64,000 bases of DNA from Scylla paramamosain (GCF_035594125.1 NC_087190.1:5871501-5935500), one strand, 5' to 3'; positions 32,968 to 46,310 are shown, counted from the first letter of the stretch. Numbers and translations: made by a program. The notes: generated from the letters alone by a model not told the origin.

Positions 32968-33855
32968 CAGGGGTGGGGAACGTCCGGCCTCCGGGCCGTA
33001 TAAGGCCCCCAAGACAATTTGATCAGGCCCGCAAGGCAGTTCATAAATGCTATTTCATATCTCATGAATGAATAATATATAATGTAATTTTATTATGTGC
33101 TGGCTGCAGGTTATTTAAATTCAATTAATTATCTATGAACTCGGCAGTTTAGCAGCGTCATACCCTTGAATATAATTATATTTCTTGATTTTTTATTTTG
33201 TGACTGTTTTTCTTTGCACTGCTAGCGTCAGCTAAGAGCAGTAACACTGTGCATTTCCCCACTCTGCAAGAACAAAATCCTTCTACAACGGATGAATATG
33301 CTGGTGAGTGTGCGAAACTAATTGAGGCATTTAGTGAAAGGTTCAAGGACGTGAAAAGTAAACAACAGGAGTTGAACATCTTCGCTACACCATTTAATGT
33401 GGAACCAGCTGATGTGCCTGATAACCTGCAACACGAAATAATTCAGCTGCAAAGCGATGATGAGCTGAAAGCTAGGTACAACAACCTCTCACTGCTTGAG
33501 TTCTACAGACGTTACGTAAGTGCTGATGATTTTCCTATTTTGAGGAGACATGCACTGAAATATGCATCTGTGTTCGGAACGACTTACTGCTGCGAGCAGT
33601 TCTTCTCAAAACTTACCCTGGCAAAGAGTAGACTGCGCTCCAGACTGACCGATGCAAACCTGGAAAACCAGTTGCGAGTAGCATCATCAACAGTACCACC
33701 TAACATCACGCGCCTCGCCAAAGAGAAGCAGTTCCAGCCGTCACATTAGAGGTGAGTTAAATGAGTGAAAAAATAATTGATAACTTTTTATGGCCCGCGA
33801 ATTATATTAAAAATATCTAAATGGCCCTTGACAGAACGAAAGTTCCCCACCCCTG
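32968..33855 (+). mobile_element. hAT derivative, 888 bp, with perfect 8-bp target duplication
   Basis: TIRs: CAGGGGTGGGGAAC at 32968 and its complement GTTCCCCACCCCTG ending at 33855. TSD CTCTAGAG at 32960-32967 and 33856-33863. Removing the element restores the CR1 sequence seen in C4 (CTACGTCTCTCTAAAGAATG at 45482), with CTCTAGAG in place of CTCTAAAG. The 8-bp TSD and TIR are characteristic of hAT. Confidence 0.95.
33249..33749 (+). CDS. hAT transposase C-terminal (dimerisation) remnant
   Basis: 166 codons, open. EFYRRYVSADDFPILRRHAL, SVFGTTYCCEQFFSKLTLAK and SRLRSRLTDANLENQLRVAS form the hAT C-terminal dimerisation segment, close to the GTF2IRD2/ZBED-like hAT group. The catalytic core is absent, as the element is an internal-deletion derivative. 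The in-frame start at MHFPTLQEQNP is a convenience; the true start was upstream and is lost. Confidence 0.75.
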   Translation: MHFPTLQEQNPSTTDEYAGECAKLIEAFSERFKDVKSKQQELNIFATPFNVEPADVPDNLQHEIIQLQSDDELKARYNNLSLLEFYRRYVSADDFPILRRHALKYASVFGTTYCCEQFFSKLTLAKSRLRSRLTDANLENQLRVASSTVPPNITRLAKEKQFQPSH

Positions 33856-34446
33856 CTCTAGAGAATGTAAATTTAACCGCTTCAACCTCGCTTCGTAAGG
33901 AATACTCCTCATCCCCTGTATCCTTTTAGTCATTCTCCTCTGTACTGATTCTAATAGACCTATATCTTTCCTGTAATGTGGGGACCAGAACTGCACAGCG
34001 TAGTCTAGATGAGGTCTGACCAGCGCCAAGTATAACTTTAATATTACTTCCGGCCTTCTACTTTTAACACTCCTAAAAATGAATCCTAGTACCCTATTTG
34101 CCTTGTTTCTGGCTTCTATGCATTGTTTCCCTAGACGGAGTTCATAGCTAACTATAACTCCTAAATCTTTCTCGTACCCTGTACCTACCAGAGTTTGGGT
34201 GTTTAATGTGTACCTATTGTGTGGGTTTCCTCTACCTACGCTAAGCACTTTGCATTTATTGATATTAAATTGCATTTGCCATCTATCCGTCCATTCATTC
34301 ATTCTATCTAAGTCTGTCTGCAAGGCGATGGCATCCGCTTCTGACCTAATTAATCTACCTATCTTTGTGTCATAGATAGGTAGATTAATTAGGTCAGAAG
34401 CGGATGCCATCGCCTTGCATCGTAGTGCCCGCGCCGTCTGGAACAA
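33817..34446 (-). pseudogene. CR1 RT C-terminal half (copy C3)
   Basis: 209-codon open frame: DTKIGRLIRSEADAIALQTD, MNEWTDRWQMQFNINKCKVL, LYLALVRPHLDYAVQFWSPH, SVQRRMTKRIQGMRSI, then enters the hAT insertion after LNLHSLEQ. The N-terminal ~25 residues come from the inverted duplication, not from RT. Confidence 0.75.
34319..34419. repeat. Perfect 46-bp inverted duplication at CR1 C3 5' end
   Basis: Left arm 34319-34364, loop TTGTGTCAT 34365-34373, right arm 34374-34419, no mismatch. Sits exactly at the 5' boundary of C3. Confidence 0.95.
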
Positions 34447-34560
34447 GCCTTGGATGATTGTTAGTTAGATCACGCAGTTTCCCTCCGAGACAGTGAAAGT
34501 TTACATTGTATTGCATAATGTGGAGTGTCTCGAAAGGGTGTTTCTTCGCCATGGTTACCA

Positions 34561-35382
<822 letters not shown>

Positions 35383-35820
35383 CCTCTCTTCTGACTGACT
35401 CTCTTCAGCCTCTCTCTCATCGCCGCAATGTTGCATCTCTAGCTGTCTTCTACCGCTATTTTCATGCTAACTGCTCTTCTGATCTTGCTAACTGCATGCC
35501 TCCCCTCCTCCCGCGGCCTCGCTGCACAGGACTTTCTTCTTTTGTCTCACTCCTATTCTGTCCATCTCTCTAATTCAAAAGTTAACCAGTATTCTCAATC
35601 ATTCATCCCTTACTCTGGTAAACTCTGGAACTCCCAGCCAGCTTCTGTATTTCCACCTTCCTATGACTTGAATTCCTTCAAGAGGAAGGTTTCAAGACAC
35701 TTATCCTTCAATTTTTGACTACCGCTTTGGACCCTTTTCTGGGACTGGCATCTCAGTGGGCTTTTTTTTTTGTTTTTTTGGATTTTAGTTGCCCTTGGCC
35801 AGTGTCCTGCATAAAAAAAG
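35383..35820 (+). mobile_element. LINE family A, 5'-truncated 3' end
   Basis: LQPLSHRRNVASLAVFYRYF, FPPSYDLNSFKRKVSRHLSF, stop, then 3' UTR TTTGGACCCTTTTCTGGGAC..GGCCAGTGTC and A-rich tail. Two indels. Confidence 0.88.
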
Positions 35821-35831
35821 AAAATAAAAAA

Positions 35832-35990
35832 AATTCTGGATCAGTGGGGTCAGTAGCCCCTTACTTTACATCAAATTAATTAATCAATATATTAATATAC
35901 CAACGATCTCATATTTAGCACTTAAGGTTTTGTTATGGTTCTTCCCATTTCCTTTTTTCATGTGTACTTTATTTTTTTATAATTTTACCA
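35832..35990 (+). mobile_element. Family B 3' UTR fragment
   Basis: CTGGATCAGTGGGGTCAGTA, CAACGATCTCATATTTAGCA and TTCTTCCCATTTCC match family B 3' UTR. It follows the A fragment directly and ends before the receptor exon. Confidence 0.65.
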
Positions 35991-36022
35991 TACAAAGCGA
36001 AGGTGTAATTTTTTGCCTCCAG

Positions 36023-36166
36023 GAGTGCTTCATGCCACACAGTCTTGCGTTGGGTCTGCAGGTCCACTCGCCCCTCCAGATGCAGTTTGACAAAGTATTG
36101 AGCATTGTGGTGGAGAGCGGTCTCGTCAACAAATGGTTTCAGGAATCTCTCAGCCGCTCCATCAAG
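36023..36166 (+). CDS. Exon of an ionotropic (glutamate-type) receptor
   Basis: 144-bp exon: acceptor TTTTTTGCCTCCAG|GAG and donor ATCAAG|GTGGGT. It encodes 48 residues, with ECFMPHSLALGLQVHSPLQM, FDKVLSIVVESGLVNKW and FQESLSRSIK. This is the end of the ligand-binding S2 lobe just before the last membrane helix in ionotropic receptors (variant chemosensory iGluRs), where the pattern hSPL-x5-D...hhESGLV-x-KW is usual. No stops; both splice sites good. The membrane-helix exon expected next was not found in the following few hundred bp, which turn into (GA)n and LINE debris. Intact gene with distant exons or a detached exon cannot be told apart here. Confidence 0.7.
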
Positions 36167-36358
36167 GTGGGTGTGAACCTTATTATTCAAGGGGGCGTTC
36201 GGAGCCGCTACACTAGTCTAAGTCCAGTAGAGTCACATGCCAGAGACTTATGCAAATACAACACCTACTACTGTTTCATTGCTGTGAGCCTCTGCCTTGG
36301 TCAGCTCTACAAAGAGTGATTCTGAATTATTACTACTGATTATGAAGTCATTCCTTTC

Positions 36359-36952
<594 letters not shown>

Positions 36953-37022
36953 TTATCATGAATTTATCATGAATTTATCACATCGAAATTATTAATCAAT
37001 AAATTATTCACTCGATATACTC

Positions 37023-37162
37023 ATATTACCCATATACCTGTGGTTAAAAGATGGTTTCTGGATCGACATCTGTAATTTAAGTTTCTGTTGCTATATTACC
37101 CATTTGTCTATGGGTAAAAGATTGTTCTGGATCGACATCTGTAATGACAGTTTCTGTCGCTA
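37023..37162. repeat. 70-bp tandem repeat, two units
   Basis: Units begin ATATTACCCAT at 37023 and 37093, share GGATCGACATCTGTAAT and TTTCTGT.GCTATAT, and differ at ~15% of positions. Confidence 0.85.
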
Positions 37163-37181
37163 TATAACACTTCCGTTTTGC

Positions 37182-38195
37182 AGAGATCTCCATTCTTGGA
37201 GACTTCAATGTTCACCACCAGCTTTGGCTTTCCTCTCCCTTCACTGACCATCCTAACTAATCACTAACCTTTAACTTTGCTATTCTCCACGACCTAGAGT
37301 AATTGGTGCAACACCCTACTCGTATTCCTGACCGTCTTGGAGATACGCTCAACATTCTTGACCTTTTCCTGACCTCTAATCCTTCTGCTTATGCTGTCAC
37401 CCTCTCTTCGCCGTTGGGCTCCTCCGATCATAATCTCATATCTGTATCTTGTCCTATCGCTCCAATCCCTCCTCAGGATCCCCCAAAGCGAAGGTGCCTC
37501 TGGGGTTTTGGCTCTGCTAGTAGGGAGGACATGAGGAGGTATTTTGCTGATTTTCCTTGGAATGACTACTGCTTCCGTGTCAGAGACCCGTCTTTGTGTG
37601 CTGAGCGCATAACAGAGGTGATAGTGTCTGGCATGGAGACGTACATTCCTCACTTTTTTTCTCGATTTAAAACTTCCAAACCTTGGTCTAATACAGCTTG
37701 TTCTCGTGCTATGCATGATAGAGAGGTGGCCCACAAAAGGTACTTAAGCTTTCCATCACCAAAATCTCATGCACTTTATATTTCTGCCCGGAACCATGCC
37801 AAGTCTGTTCTCCAACTAGCCAAAAACTCCTTCATTAACAGAAAGTGTCAAAATCTTTCAAGATCTAGTTCCCCCCGTGACTTCTGGCACCTAGCCAAAA
37901 ATATCTCCCAATAACTTTGCTTCTTCTTCTTTCCCTCCTTTATTTCTACCAGATGGCACCACTGCTATCACATCTACCTCTAAAGCTGAACTCTTCGCTT
38001 AAACCTTTGCTAAAAACTACCTTGGACGATTCAGGGCTTGTTCCTCCCTCTCCTCCACCCTCTGACTACTTCATGCTATGTATAAAAATTCTTCGCAATG
38101 ATGTTTACCATGCCCTCGCTGGCCTCGCTGGACCTCGGAAGGCTTATGGACATGATGAGGTCCCTCTTATTGTTCTCCGAAACTGTGCCTCCTAG
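37182..38195 (+). mobile_element. LINE family A fragment (endonuclease to RT finger), left half of a split copy
   Basis: GAGATCTCCATTCTTGGAGA to GTTCTCCGAAACTGTGCCTC. The same copy continues after the solo LTR at 39976-40092 (AACATCTACC..TTGCTGGAAGTTTGCC). 15 bp of the family sequence are missing at the junction. Confidence 0.9.
37303..37914 (+). CDS. Family A endonuclease end and linker
   Basis: 203 codons: [46 protein letters not shown] is changed to [47 protein letters not shown]. Truncated left of the GDFN active site by a stop (CTAACTAA). Confidence 0.8.
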   Translation: MVQHPTRIPDRLGDTLNILDLFLTSNPSAYAVTLSSPLGSSDHNLISVSCPIAPIPPQDPPKRRCLWGFGSASREDMRRYFADFPWNDYCFRVRDPSLCAERITEVIVSGMETYIPHFFSRFKTSKPWSNTACSRAMHDREVAHKRYLSFPSPKSHALYISARNHAKSVLQLAKNSFINRKCQNLSRSSSPRDFWHLAKNISQ

Positions 38196-39008
38196 TGTTA
38201 TGTCCCTGAGATGAGCCCAACAAGGTTCCCACAATGGACTGAGTAACCCATAAATCAGGAATTGAATTATTCTTTCCAGGATGTGATATTTCAGTGAATA
38301 ACGGATGAAGCTACGTCCGCAACAGTTTCCGCTAAAAGGTCTCATTCAAGAACGTGAAGAAATTAAAAACTAAAAGGGGGGACTTAAGAAAAGGGAATAA
38401 TAAAGCTTAACAAGGTTTATTGACAAATATGCATCAGAAGTTAAATTTAGTGACAATATGGGGAAATCTAGGTTCGTGAAGTTATGCAATTATAGTTACT
38501 GCCAATTAATCAAAGCAACACAATTCATAAGATAATACACTTCAAGCAGTAGCAATATTTATCAGAAACAAAGACTTGATACTTTCATAGGCAAAATTTT
38601 TAAGAAAAGTGACCACACACTTCGCACGACATCCAGTCCTACAGCAAAATACATAATACAAGTAAAGTCACCAATATATCAGGGTAATAGGATTGCTAGG
38701 CCGCTCGTGAACTCGTTAACACAGTCATGAAAACCTCACTGGTAATTACACTACAACAGCGAGCAGGTATACTCGCACCGCTCCAGGATAAGGCCGGGCG
38801 CACATTGAGACGCAGGCAACACAGGCGACACAGCACAGAGCAGGGCAGAAAACTGCATCTCACTGGTTTAAACCTAAGCACGCATATTGATATGCAGGAC
38901 AGCACAGCACAGATGCAGACCTGTGTCGGCCTGCGCGACGCAGTCGTTCGAACGCAGTTTCCTGTGCCACGTGCGGCGCAGCTTGATAACAACTCTTTAG
39001 TACTCACA

Positions 39009-39110
39009 ATGTTGTCCACGGAGGAACTCTTAGAGGCTGTTCGCCATCAAAGAGTGCTGTATGACACTAGTCATCCTGATTATATGGGAGGAACTTATAA
39101 GGACGAGTTA
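39009..39110 (+). pseudogene. MADF-type DNA-binding protein N-terminus (Harbinger accessory gene)
   Basis: MLSTEELLEAVRHQRVLYDT and SHPDYMGGTYKDELW match the start of a MADF/Myb-like domain (LIxAV-x4-hLYD-x4-Y). Such proteins accompany PIF/Harbinger transposases. The frame then runs into the antisense of the transposase fragment, so the C-terminus is deleted. Confidence 0.6.
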
Positions 39111-39111
39111 T

Positions 39112-39271
39112 GGGCAAATTCTCCATGTGTTTTCCTCTTCTCCATGTATTCACTCCTCCACACTGACCTCTTTGCTCTACAAATGTCATATAATAACATT
39201 ACTTTCTCGAACTCGTTTTCTGAGTCGGAATCGGAACTAAGGTTTCCAAAGTAATTTTTGGCAACAGCCAT
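39112..39271 (-). pseudogene. Harbinger transposase N-terminus, truncated
   Basis: MAVAKNYFGNLSSDSDSENE, KVMLLYDICRAKRSVWRSEY and MEKRKTHGEF resemble the pre-catalytic segment (RxxWVxxxxxxRxxxGEF) of PIF/Harbinger nucleases. All DDE residues are deleted. Confidence 0.55.
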
Positions 39272-39837
39272 GATCAACACTACCGCACAGGACGACAGCT
39301 GCTTCTCAATGTGCGCACCATGCCTGTGCTGCGCTGTGCTGCCCTGCCCTGCGTCTGCCCTGCTCTGTGCTGCCCTGCGTCTCAATGTACGCCTTGCCTA
39401 ATATCTCAATAACACAGGGATAATACCATCACCTTCAAGTTCACTAAGAATTCAAAATACACAGTGGCCACAATAATGCCTAAGAGACAGAGCTCTAGCA
39501 ATCAGGAACAAAGAATAATTATACTCAGCCATTAGGAGGAGGAAGCGCGTGGTATGAACGTCAGGAGGTCTCAAAGTGGTCTACCCACCTGAGCTGAGAC
39601 TGGCTGGCGCTCTGAGAAACATCAAAATGGCGCACGCGGGACACGATTTGATTGGTAGCGGCTGATGCAATTGCTCTAGAAGCTTCAAAGAGCGCCAAAT
39701 CCTCACTCACGTACATGTATATACAAGAACGTATAGTAATACATAAATAAAATAAGATACACTGGAATGTATAATAATGATGCAAATAATGGAAAGGTCG
39801 TCCTGGGAGCATTACAGTGATAAAAAAAAATAATAAT

Positions 39838-39845
39838 AATAAATA

Positions 39846-39883
<38 letters not shown>

Positions 39884-39898
39884 TAATAATAATAATAA
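39838..39898. repeat. (TAA)n microsatellite
   Basis: TAA run with minor interruptions inside the solo LTR. Confidence 0.93.
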
Positions 39899-39975
39899 AC
39901 ATTGCCCTCAGGACGCCAGCAATAAACACTTGAACACTAGGCTACATATTATAGCAATGTCTGACGGTCGTAACA

Positions 39976-40092
39976 CTAGTCGAATTCTTTCAACTCTCTC
40001 TGTCAACATCTACCTTTTTCTTCTTGCTGGAAGTTTGCCTACATTCAGCCTGTTCCTAAAAAAGATGATCGTTCTAACCCCTCAAACTATCG
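39976..40092 (+). mobile_element. LINE family A fragment, right half of split copy
   Basis: CTAGTCGAATTCTTTCAACT to CAAACTATCG, translating in part as [12 protein letters not shown] and the start of the NYRPI block. Cut off by (AT)n at 40093. Confidence 0.85.
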
Positions 40093-41207
<1,115 letters not shown>

Positions 41208-41208
41208 C

Positions 41209-42162
<954 letters not shown>

Positions 42163-42163
42163 C

Positions 42164-43170
42164 ACAGGGTGTAACGCGAATTTCTGCAAATAATGAAAGA
42201 GGTGAAAGAACGTGTAATTCTAAGTAGAAAATGTTCTATACACATATGCATTTTTAGGCTTTGGTTACCCGTCAGAGATGAAAATGTATAGGTGTACTAT
42301 GCGTGTAGCTTCTTCTTTCCCTCCTTTATTTCAACCAGATGGCACCACTGCTATTACATCTGTCTCTGAAGCTGAACTCTTCGCTCACACCTTTGTTAAA
42401 AACTCTACCTTGGACGATTCTGGGGTTGTTCCTCCTCCACCCTCTGACTATTTCATGTCTTGATCATCCTCTTTTAGAGATTTTGGTGAAACTTTTGCTG
42501 TTGCCTTGGATATATCAAGAGCTTTTGGCACAAATCTTTGATTTCCAAACTACCCTCCTACGGCTTCTATCCTTCTCTGTAAATTCATCTCAAGTTTCCT
42601 TTCTGACTGTTCTATTGCTGCTGTGGTAGACGGTGATTGTTCTTCTCATAAATCTATTAATAGTGGTGTTCCTCAGGGTTCTGTTCTGTCACCCACTCTC
42701 TTCTTATTATTCATTAATGATCTTCTAAACCAAACTTCTTGTCCTATCCACTCCTACGCTGATGATACCACCCTGCACTTTTCCACGTCTTTTCATAGAT
42801 GCCTACTCTCCTTTCGCAGTCTCGCTGCACAAGACTTTCTTCTTTCTCTCACCCCTATTCTGTCCACCTCTCTAATGCAAGAGTTAATCAGTATTCTCAA
42901 TCATTCCTCCTTTTATCCGGTAAATTATGGAACTCCCTGCCAGCTTCTGTATTTCCACCTTCCTATAAAATGAATTTCTTCCAGAGGGAGGTTTCAAGAC
43001 ACTTATCCTTCAATTTTTGACTACCGCTTTGGACCCTTTTCTGGGAGTGGCATCTCAGTGTTTTTTTTTTTCTTTTTGCTCTTGCCCAGTGTCCCTCCTA
43101 CAAAAAAAAAAAAAAATTACACGTTCTCTCACCTCTTTCAGCATTTGCAGAAACTCGCGTTACACCCTGT
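42164..43170. mobile_element. Mariner-type element with 55-bp TIRs, carrying a LINE A fragment
   Basis: Left TIR 42164-42218 starts ACAGGGTGTAACGCGAATTT; right TIR 43116-43170 is its inverse with five or six differences. ACAGGGTGT- ends are typical of mariner/Tc families. Between them only ~90 bp of own sequence is left; the rest is a family A copy (42311-43115). No transposase. Confidence 0.75.
42311..43115 (+). mobile_element. LINE family A, internally deleted copy inside the mariner-type element
   Basis: Segments: linker/finger (FPPLFQPDGTTAITSVSEAE), RT palm ([37 protein letters not shown]), C-terminus (SRCTRLSSFSHPY to SRHLSFNF-stop), 3' UTR and poly(A) at 43100-43115. Two internal deletions. 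The poly(A) touches the right TIR. Confidence 0.88.
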
Positions 43171-43439
43171 ATATATAATTTGTCAATTTCTAGATTACTA
43201 TTCCGTTTAATATCCTTGTTCTAAATTCTTACTGATCTCGAGTAGTTCTAAATTCTTACTGATCTCGAATATATACAAGGTTTTATATATGAATCTAAGA
43301 AAACATTAATTTAGTGACGTTCCTTTAAGATATTCTGACATGATCATGATCATGATGATATTTTTACATGATCATTACTGAATGATGTAATTTGTCTGAA
43401 TTTGTAATTTTCTTTAGTTTTGTCCCCATGTCTTGGGAG

Positions 43440-43891
<452 letters not shown>

Positions 43892-44086
43892 GACAGTGTT
43901 AGAATTTGGGAGTACGTGGAACTATTAGCAAAAAAAAAAAATGTTCAAGAAGAATATGTGAATGTGGAAGGGTGATAAGGGTATTGCATTCTTATGTAGG
44001 AAGGATACTGGCCAAGGGTAACAAAAATCTAACAAAAAAAAAATGCCCACTGAAATGCCAGTCCCATAAATGGGTTAAAGCAGTGG

Positions 44087-44512
44087 TCAAAAATTGGTGG
44101 ATAAGTGTCTTGAAACCTCCCTCTTGAAGGAATTCAAGTCATAAGAAGGTGAAAATACAGAAGCAGGCAGGGAGTTCCAGAGTTTACCAGAGAAAGGGAT
44201 GAATGATTGAGAATACTGGTTAACTCTTGCGTTACAGAGGTGGACAGAATAGGGGTGAGAGAAAGAAGAAAGTCTTGTGCAGCGAGACCGCGGAAGGAGG
44301 GGAGGCATGCAGTTAGCAAGATCAAAAGAGCAGTTAGCATGAAAATAGCGGTAGAAGACAGCTAGATATGCAACATTGCGGCGGTGAGAGAGAGGCTGAA
44401 GACAGTCAGTTAGAGGAGAGGAGTTGATGAGACGAAAAGCTTTTGATTCCATCCTGTCTAGAAGAGCAGTATGAGTGGAACCCCCCAGACATGTGAAGCA
44501 TACTCCATACAT
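44087..44512 (-). CDS. Family A C-terminal domain (copy A5)
   Basis: 141 codons: [82 protein letters not shown]-stop. Complete family C-terminus. Confidence 0.82.
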   Translation of the reverse strand: MYGVCFTCLGGSTHTALLDRMESKAFRLINSSPLTDCLQPLSHRRNVAYLAVFYRYFHANCSFDLANCMPPLLPRSRCTRLSSFSHPYSVHLCNARVNQYSQSFIPFSGKLWNSLPASVFSPSYDLNSFKREVSRHLSTNF

Positions 44513-45103
44513 GGACGGATTAGGCCCTTGTACAGAGTTAGCAGCTGGGGGAGTGAGAAAAACTGGCGGAGACGTCTCAGAACACCTAACTTCATAGAAG
44601 CTGTTTTAGCTAGAGATGAGATGTGAAGTTTCCATTTCAGATTATAAGTAAAGGACAGACCGAGGATGTTCAGTGTACAAGAGGGGGACAGTTGAGTGTC
44701 ATTGAAGAAGAGGGGATAGTTGTCTGGAAGGTTGTGTCGAGTTGATAGATAGAGGAACTGAGTTTTTGAGGCATTGAACAATACCAAGTTTGCTCTGCCC
44801 CAATCAGAAATTTTAGAAAGATCAGAAGTCGGGCGTTCTGTGGCTTCCCTGCGTGATATGTTTACCTCCTGAAGGGTTGGACGTCTATGAAAAAGACGTG
44901 GAAAAGTGCAGGGTGGTATCATCAGCGTAGGAGTGGATAGGACAAGAAATTTGGTTTAGAAGATCATTAATGAATAATAAGAAGAGAGTGGGTGACAGGA
45001 CAGAACCCTGAGGAACACCACTGTTAAAAGATTTAGGAGAAGAACAGTGACCGTCTACCACAGCAGCAATAGAACGGTCAGAAAGGAAACTTGAGATGAA
45101 CAT
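44458..45103 (-). pseudogene. Family A RT palm and thumb (copy A5, 3' of the CR1 insert)
   Basis: Two frames: 44885-45103 ([32 protein letters not shown]) and 44458-44922 ([60 protein letters not shown]). A one-base insertion near 44890 separates them. YADD is intact. Confidence 0.82.
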
Positions 45104-45339
45104 AAGAACATAAGAAATAAGGGAAGCTGCAAGAAGCGACCAGGCTTACACGTGGCAGTCCCTGTATGAAACACACCTACCTATTTCCATCTGCTATCCC
45201 CATCCATAAACTTGTCTAATCTTCTCTTAAAGCTCTCTAGTGTCCTAGCACTAACTACATGATTACTGAGTCCGTTCCATTCATCTACCACTCTATTTGA
45301 GAACCAATTTTTTCCTATCTCCTTCCTAAACCTAAACGT

Positions 45340-45936
45340 TTAGGAAGGAGATAGGAAGTTTTCAAGCTTGAACCCGTTATTTCTTGTTCTACCCTGGTTG
45401 CTGATCCTAAGAATTTTGCTTACATCTCCCTTGTTATAACACTTATACCACTTAAAGACTTCTATCAGGTCCCCTCTTAACCTACGTCTCTCTAAAGAAT
45501 GTAAATTTAACAGCTTCAACCTCGTCTCGTAAGGGATACTCCTCATCCCCTGTATCCTTTTAGTCATTCTCCTCTGTACTAATTCTAATAGACCTATATC
45601 TTTCCTGTAATGTGGGGACCAGAACTGCACCGCGTAGTCTAGATGAGGTCTGACCAGCGCCAAGTATAACTTTAATATTACTCCCGGCCTTCTACTTTTA
45701 ACACTCCTAAAAATGAATCCTAGTACCCTATTTGCCTTGTTTCTGGCTTCTATGCATTGTTTCCCTAGACGGAGTTCAGAGCTAACTATAACTCCTAAAT
45801 CCTTCTCGTACCCTGTACCTACCAGAGTTTGGTTGTCTAATGTGTACCTATTGTGTGGGTTTCCTCTACCTACGCTAAGCACTTTGCATTTATTTATATT
45901 GAATTGCATTTGCCATCTATCCGTCCATTCATTCAT
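45340..45936 (-). CDS. CR1 RT thumb / C-terminal region (copy C4)
   Basis: 198 codons: MNEWTDRWQMQFNINKCKVL, ARNKANRVLGFIFRSVKSRR, LYLALVRPHLDYAVQFWSPH, RRRLRGDLIEVFKWYKCYNK, RTRNNGFKLENF. The end SPS is caused by a 20-bp inverted duplication at 45312-45357. Separated from the palm frame by a lost codon-and-base near 45935. Confidence 0.82.
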   Translation of the reverse strand: MNEWTDRWQMQFNINKCKVLSVGRGNPHNRYTLDNQTLVGTGYEKDLGVIVSSELRLGKQCIEARNKANRVLGFIFRSVKSRRPGVILKLYLALVRPHLDYAVQFWSPHYRKDIGLLELVQRRMTKRIQGMRSIPYETRLKLLNLHSLERRRLRGDLIEVFKWYKCYNKGDVSKILRISNQGRTRNNGFKLENFLSPS

Positions 45937-46190
45937 TCTAAGTCTGCCTGCAAGGCGATGGCATCCGATTCTGACCTAATTAATCTACCTATCTTTGTGT
46001 CATCCGCAAATTTACTAACATCACTACTAATTCCACTATCCAAGTCATTGATATACATTAGAAATAACAATGGCCCTAATACTGATCCCTGTGGCACCCC
46101 ACTAATTACATGACCCCACTCGGATTTCGAGCCGTTTATTACCACTCTCTGTCGCCTGTCACTAAGCCATGACCCTATCCAGCCTAACAC
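45933..46190 (-). CDS. CR1 RT palm (copy C4)
   Basis: 85 codons: [40 protein letters not shown] (motif B) and VSKFADDTKIGRLIRSESDA (catalytic FADD). CR1 RTs commonly carry FADD. Confidence 0.85.
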   Translation of the reverse strand: MLGWIGSWLSDRRQRVVINGSKSEWGHVISGVPQGSVLGPLLFLMYINDLDSGISSDVSKFADDTKIGRLIRSESDAIALQADLE

Positions 46191-46310
46191 CTTCCCATCT
46201 ATCCCGTGTGCCCTAACCTTTCTCAGGAGCCTTTGATGGGGTACCTTGTCAAATGCTTTACTAAAGTCCAGATATAAGATATCATAACTATCACCATTAT
46301 CTACTGCCTC

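Larger units (their letters stand above)
32590..34419 (-). mobile_element. CR1-type LINE (family C), copy C3, hosting a hAT element
   Basis: Tail (reversed) ACATAAGAACATAAGAAATA at 32590. Interrupted by a hAT element at 32968-33855 with duplicated CTCTAGAG. Ends 5' at 34319-34419 in a short perfect inverted duplication. Without the insert it is ~940 bp, similar in extent to C1. Confidence 0.9.
38792..39398. mobile_element. PIF/Harbinger derivative, 607 bp, TAA target duplication
   Basis: TIRs GGCCGGGCGCACATTGAGAC at 38792 and the complement of GTCTCAATGTACGCCTTGCC ending at 39398; TAA at 38789-38791 and 39399-39401. It carries repeats of GCACAGAGCAGGGCAG near both ends. Contains the starts of two convergent genes. 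Confidence 0.85.
38196..39975. mobile_element. Solo LTR (TGTTA...TAACA) with CTAG target duplication, hosting a Harbinger element
   Basis: Starts TGTTATGTCC and ends GGTCGTAACA, with short inverted ends TGTTA/TAACA. CTAG flanks both sides (38192-38195, 39976-39979). Family A sequence continues across it. Length without the Harbinger insert is ~1170 bp. AATAAAG occurs at 38396 and (TAA)n at 39838-39898. 4-5-bp TSD and TG..CA ends are typical of LTR retrotransposons. No primer-binding site, gag or pol is present, so orientation is open. Confidence 0.75.

Noticed and set aside
37023..37162. 70-bp tandem pair as a satellite array
   Set aside because: Only two units, with no further copies in the window.
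38727..39254. 175-codon plus frame as a host gene
   Set aside because: It lies across the Harbinger TIR and the antisense of the transposase fragment; only ~34 residues are MADF-like.
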